This document shows positions 1 to 11,219 of a DNA stretch of 25,000 nucleotides, piece after piece. Source of the stretch: Armadillidium nasatum (Eukaryota > Arthropoda > Malacostraca > Isopoda > Armadillidiidae); contig SEYY01023427.1 in assembly GCA_009176605.1 (NCBI GenBank), positions 32,501 through 57,500 of the forward strand. Reading direction: 5' to 3'. Position 1 is the first letter of the stretch. Every line of letters begins with the position of its first letter. The notes beneath the pieces were generated by a model. The model searched no databases. It had not been told where the DNA came from and was given only the letters and a program-made list of their open reading frames with translations. A program made the translations under genes and the position numbers.

Positions 1-1239
<1,239 letters not shown>

Positions 1240-1253
1240 GGAACCGACCGGGG

Positions 1254-1298
1254 TTGGGATTTGGCCGGGGCCGGGGCCGGGGTTCTGGCCGGGGTTTC
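1254..1298 (+). repeat. GGGGCC-type GC-rich subterminal repeat, left
   Basis: Three to four units of GGGGCC-like sequence with flanking variants, in otherwise AT-rich DNA. A similar block in the same orientation lies at 2978-3003. The G-runs could form a G-quadruplex on the plus strand. Confidence 0.8.
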
Positions 1299-1699
1299 CT
1301 AAAATTTGTAAAGAGGTCAAAAGCACTGAAATTTAAGGTTAAGAAAATTAGATATAAGGTTTATTTAATTGTAAGGAAGGAGTAGAATAGCCAACATTCA
1401 CTTAAATTAATGATTATATGCATTTTCTCAAAAAAAAATGAAAAAATTACAGTTTTGTATAGTTAAAGTTTAAAAAAAGTACAAAAATTAAAAAAAAAAA
1501 TCTTTTAATTCATAAATAGTGATTCAACAGGTTTACTTAAGTAAGACCCTAAGGTAAAGTTTGAAAAAATGTAAGATATAAAATTATCAATTTAACCTGT
1601 ATTTATACATATCATTGTTATTTTATTGCTATGTATCAAACTTGTATCATTTAGCTGCATTATTTAAAAATTATTATTTTGTTTATACTTTCAGTCAAT

Positions 1700-1950
1700 A
1701 TGGCTAAAAGATCAGCTTCTGCAGTATTTGAATACTTTACAATGTTTCAGGATAGGCTCGAAATAGCTAAATGTAACATCTGCAGTCAGAAAATTAGAAG
1801 AGAACCTCCGGGTGCTACAAGTAAAAAAATTTCAACCAAATCTTTTTGGAGTATCTAAAATCAAAACACAAAGATGAACATTCACTAGCAGAAAAGCGGT
1901 CAAAAGAAACAGAAAAGAAAAAAATCTTAATTTTCTTATATTTTGTTTGA
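1700..1950 (+). pseudogene. BED-type zinc finger exon, frameshifted
   Basis: An acceptor-like tract ending in tttcag at 1694 is followed by ATG at 1700. The first 52 codons contain an aromatic start (VFEYFT) and the CNIC pair of a BED finger, then stop at 1856-1858. Another frame (stop at 1948-1950) supplies the second half: an EYLKSKHKDEH helix with the paired His ligands, then a Lys/Glu-rich tail. The two frames meet at an A7 run (1823-1829), so a one-base gain or two-base loss there separates them. BED fingers bind DNA in hAT transposases and in host ZBED proteins derived from them. No downstream catalytic exon is visible, so this is probably a dead transposase fragment. A homopolymer sequencing error cannot be excluded. 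Confidence 0.7.
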
Positions 1951-2219
1951 AATTTTTTTTTTATTATTTGACTGATTGAGCTGAAATTTTCAAAGTATGT
2001 GAATTTTTTCACGAAGTTCTGAGTTGATTTCGATCATTTTTTTTTTGAGTCTATAAAGGTTTGAAACTTATTTGGACCCAAAGTTGAAAAAAATGAATAA
2101 CTGGATCAAACCACTGGTCCACATGAGCTGAAAATTTAGCTGAATACCTTTGCCCCAATTTCTTGCATTGGTGGGAATAGGTTTTTTGATATCATGTCTA
2201 GAAAAAAGTTATAAGCACT

Positions 2220-2224
<5 letters not shown>

Positions 2225-2309
<85 letters not shown>
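2225..2309 (-). repeat. T85 homopolymer, possible poly(A) tail of a minus-strand retroposon
   Basis: An uninterrupted run of about 85 T. Read on the minus strand it is a poly(A) tract preceded by AATAAA (complement of TTTATT at 2342-2347) about 33 nt upstream, the expected spacing for a cleaved and polyadenylated RNA. The presumed body would lie to the right (2310 onward) but shows no recognisable gene. Simple T-tract expansion is the alternative. Confidence 0.5.
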
Positions 2310-2314
<5 letters not shown>

Positions 2315-2379
2315 TGTTTAGAAAGGGCAGGGCAACAATATTTTATTTAGTGCATATTTAAATGCTCTTTGTTTGAAGC

Positions 2380-2452
2380 GAGATATAGCCTCTCAAACTT
2401 TGGGAATTTTTGAAATTTGGCCAAAAATGGACCTTTTTGAAGGCTATATCTC
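2380..2452. repeat. 12-bp perfect inverted repeat
   Basis: GAGATATAGCCT at 2380-2391 is matched exactly by AGGCTATATCTC at 2441-2452, with partial extension on both sides, leaving a loop of about 49 nt. Confidence 0.8.
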
Positions 2453-2771
2453 AAAACCAACGAATGTCATCGAATAAAGTACATAGAGGAATTTGTAGCC
2501 CCACCCCTCCTCTATACACACCAAAAATAGGAAATGTCATAGTTGTATTTTTTTTTAAAAAAAAATTTTGTCTGAAAAGGTGGATTTTTTTAGTTCAAAA
2601 AATTTTTTTTTCTATAGTTGGTCAGTTTTTGGCTTATAACATTTTTCCTATAACTCTCTGGAACAAAAGTGTATTAGAGACTTTTGTATTCCCATTTAAT
2701 TTTGAATAAATAGTCCAATTTCAGCTCATTCTAAAAAGTGGTTTGGCACCGCCATTCAATTAAAAAAGGGC

Positions 2772-2803
<32 letters not shown>

Positions 2804-2977
2804 CAACTTTTAACCGTAATAGACTCGGAAAAACGCTAGAAATGGACTTTTCTTACCGGTAAAAAATCTATATAACTGAAAGTTTCAGCAGAATTGGCTG
2901 AAATTTGAAAAAAAAAAAAATTTAAGTATAATTTGCCATTTTAACCTCGGCCGGCAACCCCGGTTTTCCTTGATTTT

Positions 2978-3003
2978 TGGCCGGGGCCGGGGCCGGGGCC
3001 GGG
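2978..3003 (+). repeat. GGGGCC hexanucleotide block, right
   Basis: About four uninterrupted GGGGCC units, the same unit as the human C9orf72 repeat, in the right subterminal region of the hAT-like element. The neighbouring CCGGTCGG forms the inverted end. Confidence 0.85.
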
Positions 3004-3022
3004 TCAGTAAAAATGGCCGGTC

Positions 3023-3127
<105 letters not shown>

Positions 3128-3424
3128 TGTCAGAATTAGCTAGATTAGGCCTATTCACTGACAGTATGTATAGATTTATCTTTCAAGTTCAGGTTAGGTT
3201 AAGTCAAACTAGTTAAATCTTGCAAATTGTTAAATCTAATAAACTATGATTTAATCTAATCTTGATTTAAAGGGTAATTACAAAACCACCAGCAGATAGG
3301 TCTAACCTGATTAATGCTGGCTCTCCATGCCTAAATTAAGGAAAAATTTAAAAATATATTGACTGATTAAGCTCTTTCCAATTTTCTTTTGATTTTCTAA
3401 ATCTTTCTCTTCAACATTCATGGT

Positions 3425-3500
3425 TACATAGGAACATAGAAAAATAGAGACAGTTAGAAGCCACAAGGGCCTATCGAGACTGTCCCAGTCCAAACAAATA
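3425..3500 (-). mobile_element. Probable CR1-like 3'-end fragment
   Basis: On the minus strand this reads as a moderately GC-rich segment followed by repeated TTTCTATGTTCCTATG-like octamers. Octamers of the type ATTCTATG are the usual 3' terminus of CR1-clade non-LTR retrotransposons. A CR1-like RT fragment at 8440-9127 shows that the clade is present nearby. No coding sequence remains here. Confidence 0.35.
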
Positions 3501-4246
3501 ATAATAATAACAATAACAATAGTACATGCACAAAAGACTAGGTCTATCCCTTCCCTAGTTATCAGTTCATTCATGCAAAGATGATGTTGGTTGTATGTTT
3601 TTAAAACAAACTGTCTGAATATTAGTCAAAAATTGCTTGAAATGTTTTTATATGAAAAAACTGTTTTTAGTTTTATTAAGCATGGCTTGAATTTTATCCT
3701 CATTTCTGAAATATTAAATATTTTCTTTCCTAATTTATATTTGTCCCAGATTTCATATTCAAGTTAAATCTAGTTATAGTTACTAGGCCTAAATTCTCAT
3801 TGACTGATTTTTTTTATTTTTTTTTTTACATGCTCAAAAACTTTTACTATATATATTCATTATTTGTTAATACTAAATCTAACAATGCTGTATTACCTGT
3901 AGATTCATGGATGACCTGATTCAAAAAGTTCTCATACATAGTATATAATTTATAAATAATGAGCTTATATGATCCATATTAGTCAAGAGACCCCACTTAA
4001 ATGTCAGGAATATTAAAGTCATTATGACTGTATTTTCTTTTTATTTTGGCATGCTACCTCAATTTACTTCATTTCTACATCTAATTCCTGACACCAGGTA
4101 GGTGGTGTATTAAATGCCCCTTTTCTGTAAGACTTTTTATTCACAAGGATTTTTCAATATTATTTTAGTATTATTTATTTATTATTTATTATAGTATTTC
4201 AATATTTTTCAATATTATTATTCAATCAATATTAGTTCTAATGTCA
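3501..4246. other. AT-rich sequence, no recognised feature
   Basis: No domain or exon recognised. The part from about 4090 onward may be a diverged outward extension of the foldback arm that starts at 4247; scattered matches to the reverse complement of 5644-5720 are visible but weak. Confidence 0.5.
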
Positions 4247-5643
4247 GGGTTGGTTAAGTGTAGTTTTTACCACCTTAGTCTTCCTCTGGAAAAACCATTA
4301 GAAAAACTGAGAAAAAGGTTGTTGGTAATGCTAGGAAAAACCTCATTGATAAAATTACAGCAGCTTATCAAATTTGGCTTCTAATATTATTATAATGGGG
4401 GTATTTAGTTTACTGCTAGTCTGCTACTTTGAATTAGATAATGAATATTAGCTGATTAAGCAATAAAATTTTAATATATCAAGCTAATATTATATTTAGA
4501 TAATTAAATAGTAAATTTGAAATATGACTTGACAAGTTGCCAGATTTGTACACAGGACAGACTACTTCAATGATGGTGAACCAATGACCAACGAAACGAG
4601 GAAGAAACAGGAGATTAATGTAAAAAAAAAAAAAAAAGATATTTCTTAGAAATTATATAACACTGCCAAATGTATGGCAATGTTTCCAACTCTTCCATCT
4701 GTTCCTCAGCTAGTCACACAAGGTTTTGTTCAATTTTGTGGTGATAAACTGTTATAAAAACCAATTAAAATATTGAAATATTTTATGGACCTAGAGTATG
4801 TATGCTGTCTGATTATTTTTCTCCTTGCAGTCTATCAGTTGTCATTGTTTAGTATTAATGTCTACTCATTACTTTGTGATTACGCTAATTTAGTTTGTGA
4901 TAATTTTTGTGCATGTGTAAATTATAAATACGGTATATTAATATATTAGTAAGATAATTATAAATGTTAGTAAAAATATATTAAGTAAGTATATTTGTGA
5001 CCCATTTATGTTTCTAAAATTTTTAGATGTACTAAAAGTGACCCATCAGCTAATTAAAGTTTGCCATCACTGGACTATACAGTAGCCTGTAGGCTATAGT
5101 TACTAGCCAGCTTAGTAGTGTTATAATTTTTTTTTTTTTTTTTTAAATCAAAATTGTCAGTATCATGTAACAATAGACTAATAGTAGTAATATTCTACTT
5201 TAGTATATTGTACTATGCTACTGTTAATCTATTGCTGCATGATATTGATAGTTTTGTTATATATATAAAAAAAAAAAAAAAAAAAAAAAAATCATTGCCT
5301 AATAAAAAAAGATACTAGGCTAGCTAGTAGCTACAGCCTACAGGTTACTGCACAGTCTGTACTGTATATCAGTCTTGTAACTTGTCGTTACAATTTTATT
5401 GTTAAATCATGTAATATTAGATTGATATAATATTAGAATTTTATTGCTTAATCAACTAATATTCATTATCAAATCTAATGTAGCAGACTAGCTGTAAATT
5501 AAACTCCCTTGGTGTAATAATAGTACCCAACTGTGATAAATAAAAGTTTGTTTAATTTTATCATGGAGGTGTTTCCCAGTTTTCCACTGTTTTTTCAAGG
5601 AAAGACTGAAAAAAAGTTTAAAAACTTTTTTTCCAACCAACCC
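4247..5643. mobile_element. Large foldback (long inverted-repeat) element
   Basis: The left arm (4247-4567, continuing 5081 to about 5203) is an imperfect reverse complement of the right arm (about 5215-5643). Anchors that match across arms are: GGGTTGGTT at 4247-4255 with AACCAACCC at 5635-5643; the block with CTAGTCTGCTAC and GATAATGAATATTAG near 4412-4455 with its complement near 5460-5500; GATTAAGCAATAAAAT near 4453-4470 with its complement near 5435-5455; and TAGCCTGTAGGC at 5083-5094 with gcctacaggtta at 5336-5347. Even the T17 tract (about 5128) and the A25 tract (about 5266) pair. No coding sequence is seen. The outer ends resemble AAAACTGGGAAAACC-type subterminal repeats of hAT-like elements, but the superfamily is not settled. 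Confidence 0.85.
4568..5072. mobile_element. hAT-type MITE nested in the foldback's left arm
   Basis: A 505-bp insertion starts CAATGATGGTGAACC and ends with GTTTGCCATCACTG, whose complement is CAGTGATGGCAAAC. These are imperfect terminal inverted repeats of the widespread hAT type CAGTGATGGCRAACC. An 8-bp duplication flanks it: GACTACTT (4560-4567) and GACTATAC (5073-5080), matching at the first five positions. Eight base pairs is the hAT target size. The opposite foldback arm (around 5345-5365) lacks the insertion and gives the empty-site sequence. No transposase is encoded, so it is non-autonomous. Confidence 0.85.
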
Positions 5644-5879
5644 AGTTTAATGTCATCAATCATTTGAAATACTAGAATGGATATTGCTTTTAGCATAGTG
5701 CAACACCGCCATTTCTTCCCCTTCCTTGGTGTAAGTAAAATGAATGTTTCATATTTCCGAGATGTCCTCATAAAATGCCTCATTAATCCATGTTTTAATT
5801 GTGTATAATGTATAGAATCTAGATTTTCCTCTGATATTCTGTAACTAATTAGGTCATTTTTTTTTATTTCTTTTCTGAG

Positions 5880-6190
5880 TATTTGTGTAGAAGCACTGGA
5901 TGAATGGCTGAATTAACGTTTGTGTAAGTATTTCTTTTTTGTTTTTTCTATTGAAACCTTTAACATAGATCGAACAAAAGTAGCAGCCGTTACTCTGGTT
6001 CTGTTGTTCACTCCACATCATAGGGATGGTAAAATGAAAACTTATGTTTTTTACCTTTGTACCACTTGCAGAGTTGTTCTTTGTATTTCCTGCACATCTT
6101 ATGGGGGGCCGAATTCTTGTCTTGATACCCAAGTTTTAGTTTGAAGTAGCAAAATATACTTTCTTTGTAAAATTGCTTGCGTTTCTTCAT
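5880..6190 (-). pseudogene. Broken copy of a CYFC-motif repeat protein family
   Basis: On the minus strand, two overlapping frames together show a pattern seen in many uncharacterised invertebrate repeat proteins. It runs LGYQDKNSAPHKMC, then KWYKGKK, then an IPMMW segment followed by NGCYFCSIYVKGFNRKNK. The Cys/His spacing suggests a zinc-binding fold. The reading frame switches near 6030, and the usual downstream YPN..SA..PVPH part is degraded. The family is repetitive in aphid, spider and cnidarian genomes from my recollection, so it probably belongs to a mobile element. Function is unknown. Confidence 0.5.
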
Positions 6191-6582
<392 letters not shown>

Positions 6583-6910
6583 CATCATCAACAAAATGAT
6601 TAATGAACAAGAATCTTAATCAAGGGTTATTTAAAAGATTTTTGTTCAATGGATGGTTACACAACTATTAAATAAAATAAACAAATTTTGCATGATAGAA
6701 CTTTTTACAAATTTTTTTTTGTGTTTAGCATGCAAAAATCTATAGGAAACAATTCAAAAATCCTATGCAGGTGTTTGGTTGCAGACCTGTGATTATTCAA
6801 TTAATAGCCTATACTATGCAATTTTATGGTTTACAAAACTTTTTGCCAACATTTTAAAATGGATTTTTTTTTTAAGTTGCACAGCATATAAAATATTTTT
6901 TTGTTTTCAG

Positions 6911-6971
6911 GTTAATGAGTACTGCAATTTTTTCAAAAGATGTGAAGTTAGGAACTGAAAAACAACTTATG
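6911..6971 (+). CDS. Candidate orphan coding exon
   Basis: A pyrimidine-rich acceptor (tttttttgttttcag, ending at 6910) and a near-consensus donor (ATG followed by gtgagt at 6972) bracket 61 nt. Only one frame is open; it starts after one base and encodes LMSTAIFSKDVKLGTEKQLM, with an internal ATG at 6915 that could be a translation start. I do not recognise the peptide, and no partner exon could be identified because of the surrounding TA arrays. It could be a real internal or first coding exon, or a chance pairing of splice-like sites. Confidence 0.3.
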
Positions 6972-7129
6972 GTGAGTTATTTGTATTATTTAAAGCTAGT
7001 TAATAAGTAGAGCATAATGCAATAAACTTTTACAGAATTAAGTTCTAATCATTTTATTTTAAAAAATATTGAAATTATGGACAAACTTTTTAGCTCTTTG
7101 CATTTATGTGGCTTACAATTTTTTGGTAA

Positions 7130-7132
<3 letters not shown>

Positions 7133-7182
<50 letters not shown>

Positions 7183-7186
7183 TATA

Positions 7187-7235
<49 letters not shown>
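7133..7235. repeat. (TA)n array 4, interrupted
   Basis: TA dinucleotides with phase slips at about 7174 and 7193. The right end runs into AGAGTGATGG at the SINE-like segment. Confidence 0.97.
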
Positions 7236-7236
<1 letters not shown>

Positions 7237-7239
7237 GAG

Positions 7240-7547
<308 letters not shown>

Positions 7548-7548
7548 G

Positions 7549-7620
7549 ATGGAGTAAAGTATCGGTATCAGTAAAAATTTGGTATATGAATGGATAAAGT
7601 TTCGGTATCGCTCCATCCCT
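7549..7620. mobile_element. Short GATACCG-type inverted-repeat fragment
   Basis: Begins GATGGAG and ends CTCCATC, with inner TATCGGTATC and CGGTATCG blocks, so the 72 bp form an imperfect hairpin. A homologous copy lies at 24104-24160 and a more diverged one at 11985-12081. All three abut TA arrays. Probably the end of a hAT-like MITE family. Confidence 0.6.
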
Positions 7621-7850
<230 letters not shown>

Positions 7851-8063
7851 ATTTTCTATTAATGATTTTGACTATTAATTTGCATATATTGGTTGTTAAA
7901 TGTGGGCCAAATATACCCTGCAATATGAAATTTAATTTTTTGCATTGCAATTTGAGTAAGAGCTATAAATTTAAAGTACTAGTATTTTTCATGTTTGTCC
8001 ATGTTCTCACATACTAAAATTTTTAAAATCAATGTCCTGAAGATACTACTGGAAGTCCCACTC

Positions 8064-8429
8064 ACTCTCAGCCCATATATTTGCTTATAGATATCAAAGT
8101 AGTGGACATAAGTTAATAAAATTGGCCACAAACAAACCTTGGTGTGTGAGAGTTGTGCTGACATCACAAGTGTTGGAAGTGATTACCATTAGCGTCAAGG
8201 CATACCTGCACACGCTTTTCCATATTATGGAAAGTTGCTGCCAGTCCTTTGGAAATAACCCGATCTTCAAAGAAGAACTCAATTTTGCACATCGTGAGGT
8301 TGAACATATATAAATTTGTGTGATTTCACATGATTCTACCACGCTTCACATACCAAGGTTTGTTTGTATGAAATTTTATTAATTTATGACTACTTTGATA
8401 TCTATAAACTCATATGTAGGGCCGAGAGT
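8064..8429. mobile_element. 366-bp MITE with ~85-bp terminal inverted repeats
   Basis: The left end ACTCTCAGCCC (8064-8074) and right end GGGCCGAGAGT (8419-8429) are inverted copies. The repeat continues inward through TTATAGATATCAAAGTAGT, then TTAATAAAATT, then ACAAACAAACCTTGGT on the left (to about 8145), with the complement on the right (from about 8345). The roughly 190-bp core is non-coding; short open frames across it are incidental. TA lies beside the right end and CA beside the left, compatible with a decayed TA target duplication but not proof of Tc1/mariner. Confidence 0.85.
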
Positions 8430-8439
8430 ATATTAATAT

Positions 8440-9127
8440 ATTATGAAATATATTACTGAATGTGTAGACAGGGGTGATCCAGTTCATATTATATATTTAG
8501 ACTAGCAAAATTTTTGATAAGATACCCCATGTAAAGCTGATGCAAAAGTTGTCACAGTGTGGTATAGGTGGAGTGGGGCACAGTTGGATCAAAGAATGGT
8601 TGAAGAACAGATTACAGTGTGTGCTACTGAATGGAAATAAGTCATTATGGGAAACAGTAAGGAGTGGAGTCCCACAGGGTTCTGTGTTGATTATTGTTCC
8701 TCACATATATAAATGATTTAGGCAAAGGTCTTAAATGTGAGGTGTCTAAGTTTGCAGATGATACCAAAGTGGTCACCTCAGTAAGGAATAATGATGGATG
8801 TATAAAGCTTCAAGGTGATTTAGATAGACTCCTTGGATGGGCAGATAAGTGAAATGAAAGATTTAATTATGATATGAATGGGGATTGGCTTGAAACTGTG
8901 GACCAAGAAAATGATTTTGGTGTGATTATTAGCAGTAATCTGAAAGTGGGTGATCAGTGTTTGAAAGCAAGGAATAGAGCTAATAAGATGTTAGGTATAA
9001 TAATTTACAATGTAGTTTGCAAGAGCAAAGAGGTTATAAGCAAGCTATATAATAGCTATGTTAGGCCAGCATTAGAGTATTGTACACAAGTTTGGGCTCC
9101 ACATTTAAGAAAAGAATATAACTATGT
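8440..9127 (+). pseudogene. CR1-like non-LTR reverse transcriptase fragment
   Basis: Non-LTR RT motifs in order: RGDPVHIIYLD (8470-8502, containing the first catalytic Asp), FDKIPHVKLMQKL, WIKEWLKNR, SGVPQGSVL (about 8665-8690), INDLG, then KFADDTKVV (about 8750-8775) with the catalytic FADD, then the C-terminal LGVI-like, ANKMLG and YVRPALEYCTQVWAP segments. It is dead: an in-frame stop with a frame change at 8503, a frame change near 8700, TGA in place of an expected Trp codon at 8850-8852, and a deletion near 8875 that removes the segment after ADKW. The 5' half and endonuclease are missing. The left break lies about 10 bp from the MITE at 8064-8429. Confidence 0.9.
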
Positions 9128-9149
9128 AATGGTAAGGTATATTACATAA

Positions 9150-9609
<460 letters not shown>

Positions 9610-9769
9610 TATTTTTCAAATGAGTTATATTCACTCGGTTTATATCTATTATTTAATATTCGAACCCTAGGTTGACCAATGCAAATTGAGAGATAACACT
9701 TTATTTATCAACACCAAATCATGCAAATATGCAAAAAATATACAAAATTAAAAATAATTCGAGAAACAA

Positions 9770-9799
9770 GCTTTCGCTCCTCCTTGGAGCCTCTTTCAG
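9770..9799 (-). ncRNA. Hammerhead-like hairpin in the Penelope 3' region
   Basis: Sense strand: CTGAAAGAG, then a perfect five-pair hairpin (GCTCC, loop AAGGA, GGAGC), then GAAAGC. This resembles the CUGANGA - stem II - GAAA core of hammerhead ribozymes, which are known in Penelope-like elements. The CUGANGA part is off consensus by an extra A, and no clear stem III or cleavage site follows. It is at best a degenerate copy. Confidence 0.25.
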
Positions 9800-9842
9800 G
9801 TATGACTGAAGCAACGATCTTCTTTTCGTAATTCCAGGATTT

Positions 9843-10240
9843 TTATGGTGGTAGTTGGTTGTTGCTTAACCTATTAAAGAATGGTGAGCAGGAGCATGAT
9901 AGAATTTTGTAGTTGATCAATCTTGTAGTCTCCTTCACTTTGGTTATAATTTGGTAAATTTTTTTAATACAGAAGGCTTCAGTTATTTTTCTTTTATTAT
10001 AGTTGTTTATATGTGTGATGGTACAACTATCATTTAGATTAATAATATGGTTATTCTCTTGTCTATGTATGGTAAGGGCTGAGTTTTGGTTGTCTGTGTG
10101 GAGGTCATATTTATGCTGGTATAATCGTCTATTGTAATCAGTGGTTTCACCTATATATTTTAGATTACAACCCAAACATGGTATACTATAGATACACGGT
10201 GGGTTTGGGTTTGGGGCTTTTGGTGGTTTAAATACTTTTT
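9843..10240 (-). CDS. GIY-YIG endonuclease domain of the Penelope-like element
   Basis: The frame opens from the A8 run and encodes a Pro-rich linker, then CIYSIPCLGCNLKYIGET, which carries the paired Cys and the YIG half of a Penelope-type GIY-YIG nuclease. RRLYQHK with the expected catalytic Arg and a KITEAFCIKK segment with the expected Glu follow. It ends at a stop beside NQLPP. In Penelope-like elements this domain nicks target DNA for reverse transcription. All core residues appear present, but the domain is out of frame with the RT by one base. Confidence 0.88.
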
Positions 10241-11163
10241 TTTAATATAATATTGTTGGATGGGACTAAGGATATATTTTTTGGTATTACTTTTTTTAAT
10301 GGTTTTATGTTTATGTGTGGAATCGGTAAAAAGTTTTTATCTGTTGTGTGTTCATTTATTTTTATGGAATAGAATTTGGTTTTTGCTTTTCTAAATGATT
10401 TGTTGATTATGTGTATGGGGTATTGTAATTTTATAAAAGTGTTCTTCAGGAGGTCGGTTTCGGTTTTTAAAAAGGCAGGAGAGCAGATCTTTAAAGCGCG
10501 AAGATACAGTGAAGAGAGAGTGGCGATTTTAGTGTTAGTTGTGTGTGCGGAGAACCAATGGATATAGTTTGGTGACGAAGTTGGCTTTCTGAATACGGTA
10601 TAAGAGAGTTTTGTGGAGTGGTCCCACATAGTAAGTGTGTCTAAAAAAGGCAAAGAATTTGTTCTGGGAGGTGGGGTTTCCAAAGTAAATTGAATATTAG
10701 GATGAATGTTATTTATATGGTTGAGGATGTGTGTGGGGTCAGATGAATTGGGGATAGCCACAAAGACATCGTCAACATAGCGTAGCCAGGTGCAATCTGT
10801 GAGAAGGGGATGGGGGAGGATGAAATAAAATTCTATTAGTTCCATATATAGGTTGCTGAGTATTGGTGACAACGGAGAGCCCATACTCAATCCTTCTTTT
10901 TGTTTATAGAAGGTGTGATGAAATTGAAAAAAGTTATGTTGAAGAATGAGCAGGATGAGTTGTTTTAATAATGTAAATGGATATTGTAGATTGATGTTAT
11001 TATCTGTTATATAAGTTGTTAGAAGTTGTAGTAATTGTGGTACTGGAACCGATGTAAACAGGGAGATGACGTCGTAACTAATAAATTTATGTGTTTTAGT
11101 ATTAAGGAAGGAGGTTTTGTTTATGAAATCTTCTGTTTTTGAGATGTGATGGGGATATATAAA
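10228..11163 (-). CDS. Penelope-like reverse transcriptase (N-truncated)
   Basis: A continuous open frame of 311 codons. Near its start lies YDVISLFTSVP (motif A with the catalytic Asp). Then come GLSMGSPLSPILSNLYME (motif B), RYVDDVFV (motif C, catalytic YVDD), LPFLDT and the VFRKPTS block typical of Penelope RTs, followed by a basic thumb region. There is no internal stop. The N-terminal part is missing, and the frame has no proven start; the first in-frame Met lies in motif B. The stop at 10228-10230 follows an A8 run (10236-10243). One base fewer there would put the RT in the same frame as the endonuclease downstream, so the RT terminus here is probably artificial or mutational. Confidence 0.88.
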   Translation of the reverse strand, partial: FIYPHHISKTEDFINKTSFLNTKTHKFISYDVISLFTSVPVPQLLQLLTTYITDNNINLQYPFTLLKQLILLILQHNFFQFHHTFYKQKEGLSMGSPLSPILSNLYMELIEFYFILPHPLLTDCTWLRYVDDVFVAIPNSSDPTHILNHINNIHPNIQFTLETPPPRTNSLPFLDTLTMWDHSTKLSYTVFRKPTSSPNYIHWFSAHTTNTKIATLSSLYLRALKICSPAFLKTETDLLKNTFIKLQYPIHIINKSFRKAKTKFYSIKINEHTTDKNFLPIPHINIKPLKKVIPKNISLVPSNNIILKKSI

Positions 11164-11219
11164 TTAAACTTCACATTTCTAAAACCTGTTGCACTGAGAG
11201 GAGTGAAAAGGGAAGAACG

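Larger units (their letters stand above)
9700..11163 (-). mobile_element. 5'-truncated Penelope-like retroelement
   Basis: The minus strand carries, in order, a Penelope-type reverse transcriptase, a GIY-YIG endonuclease and a 3' untranslated region with a hairpin. This RT-then-GIY-YIG order is the hallmark of endonuclease-bearing Penelope-like elements. The 5' end is lost within the RT at about 11163, where an in-frame TAA at 11164-11166 and unrelated GC-richer DNA follow. The 3' limit is uncertain, somewhere between 9609 and 9720. Confidence 0.9.

Noticed and set aside
2410-2709. 99-codon plus-strand frame with Phe/Lys-rich translation
   Set aside because: Low-complexity AT-rich sequence without splice signals or a recognisable domain.
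5595-5783. Minus-strand open frame of 62 codons
   Set aside because: It is mostly the outer part of the foldback right arm. The matching left arm sequence is full of stops, so coding is unlikely.
8094-8342. Overlapping open frames on both strands inside 8064-8429
   Set aside because: They lie wholly inside a MITE with long inverted repeats. The mirrored frames are a consequence of the palindrome.
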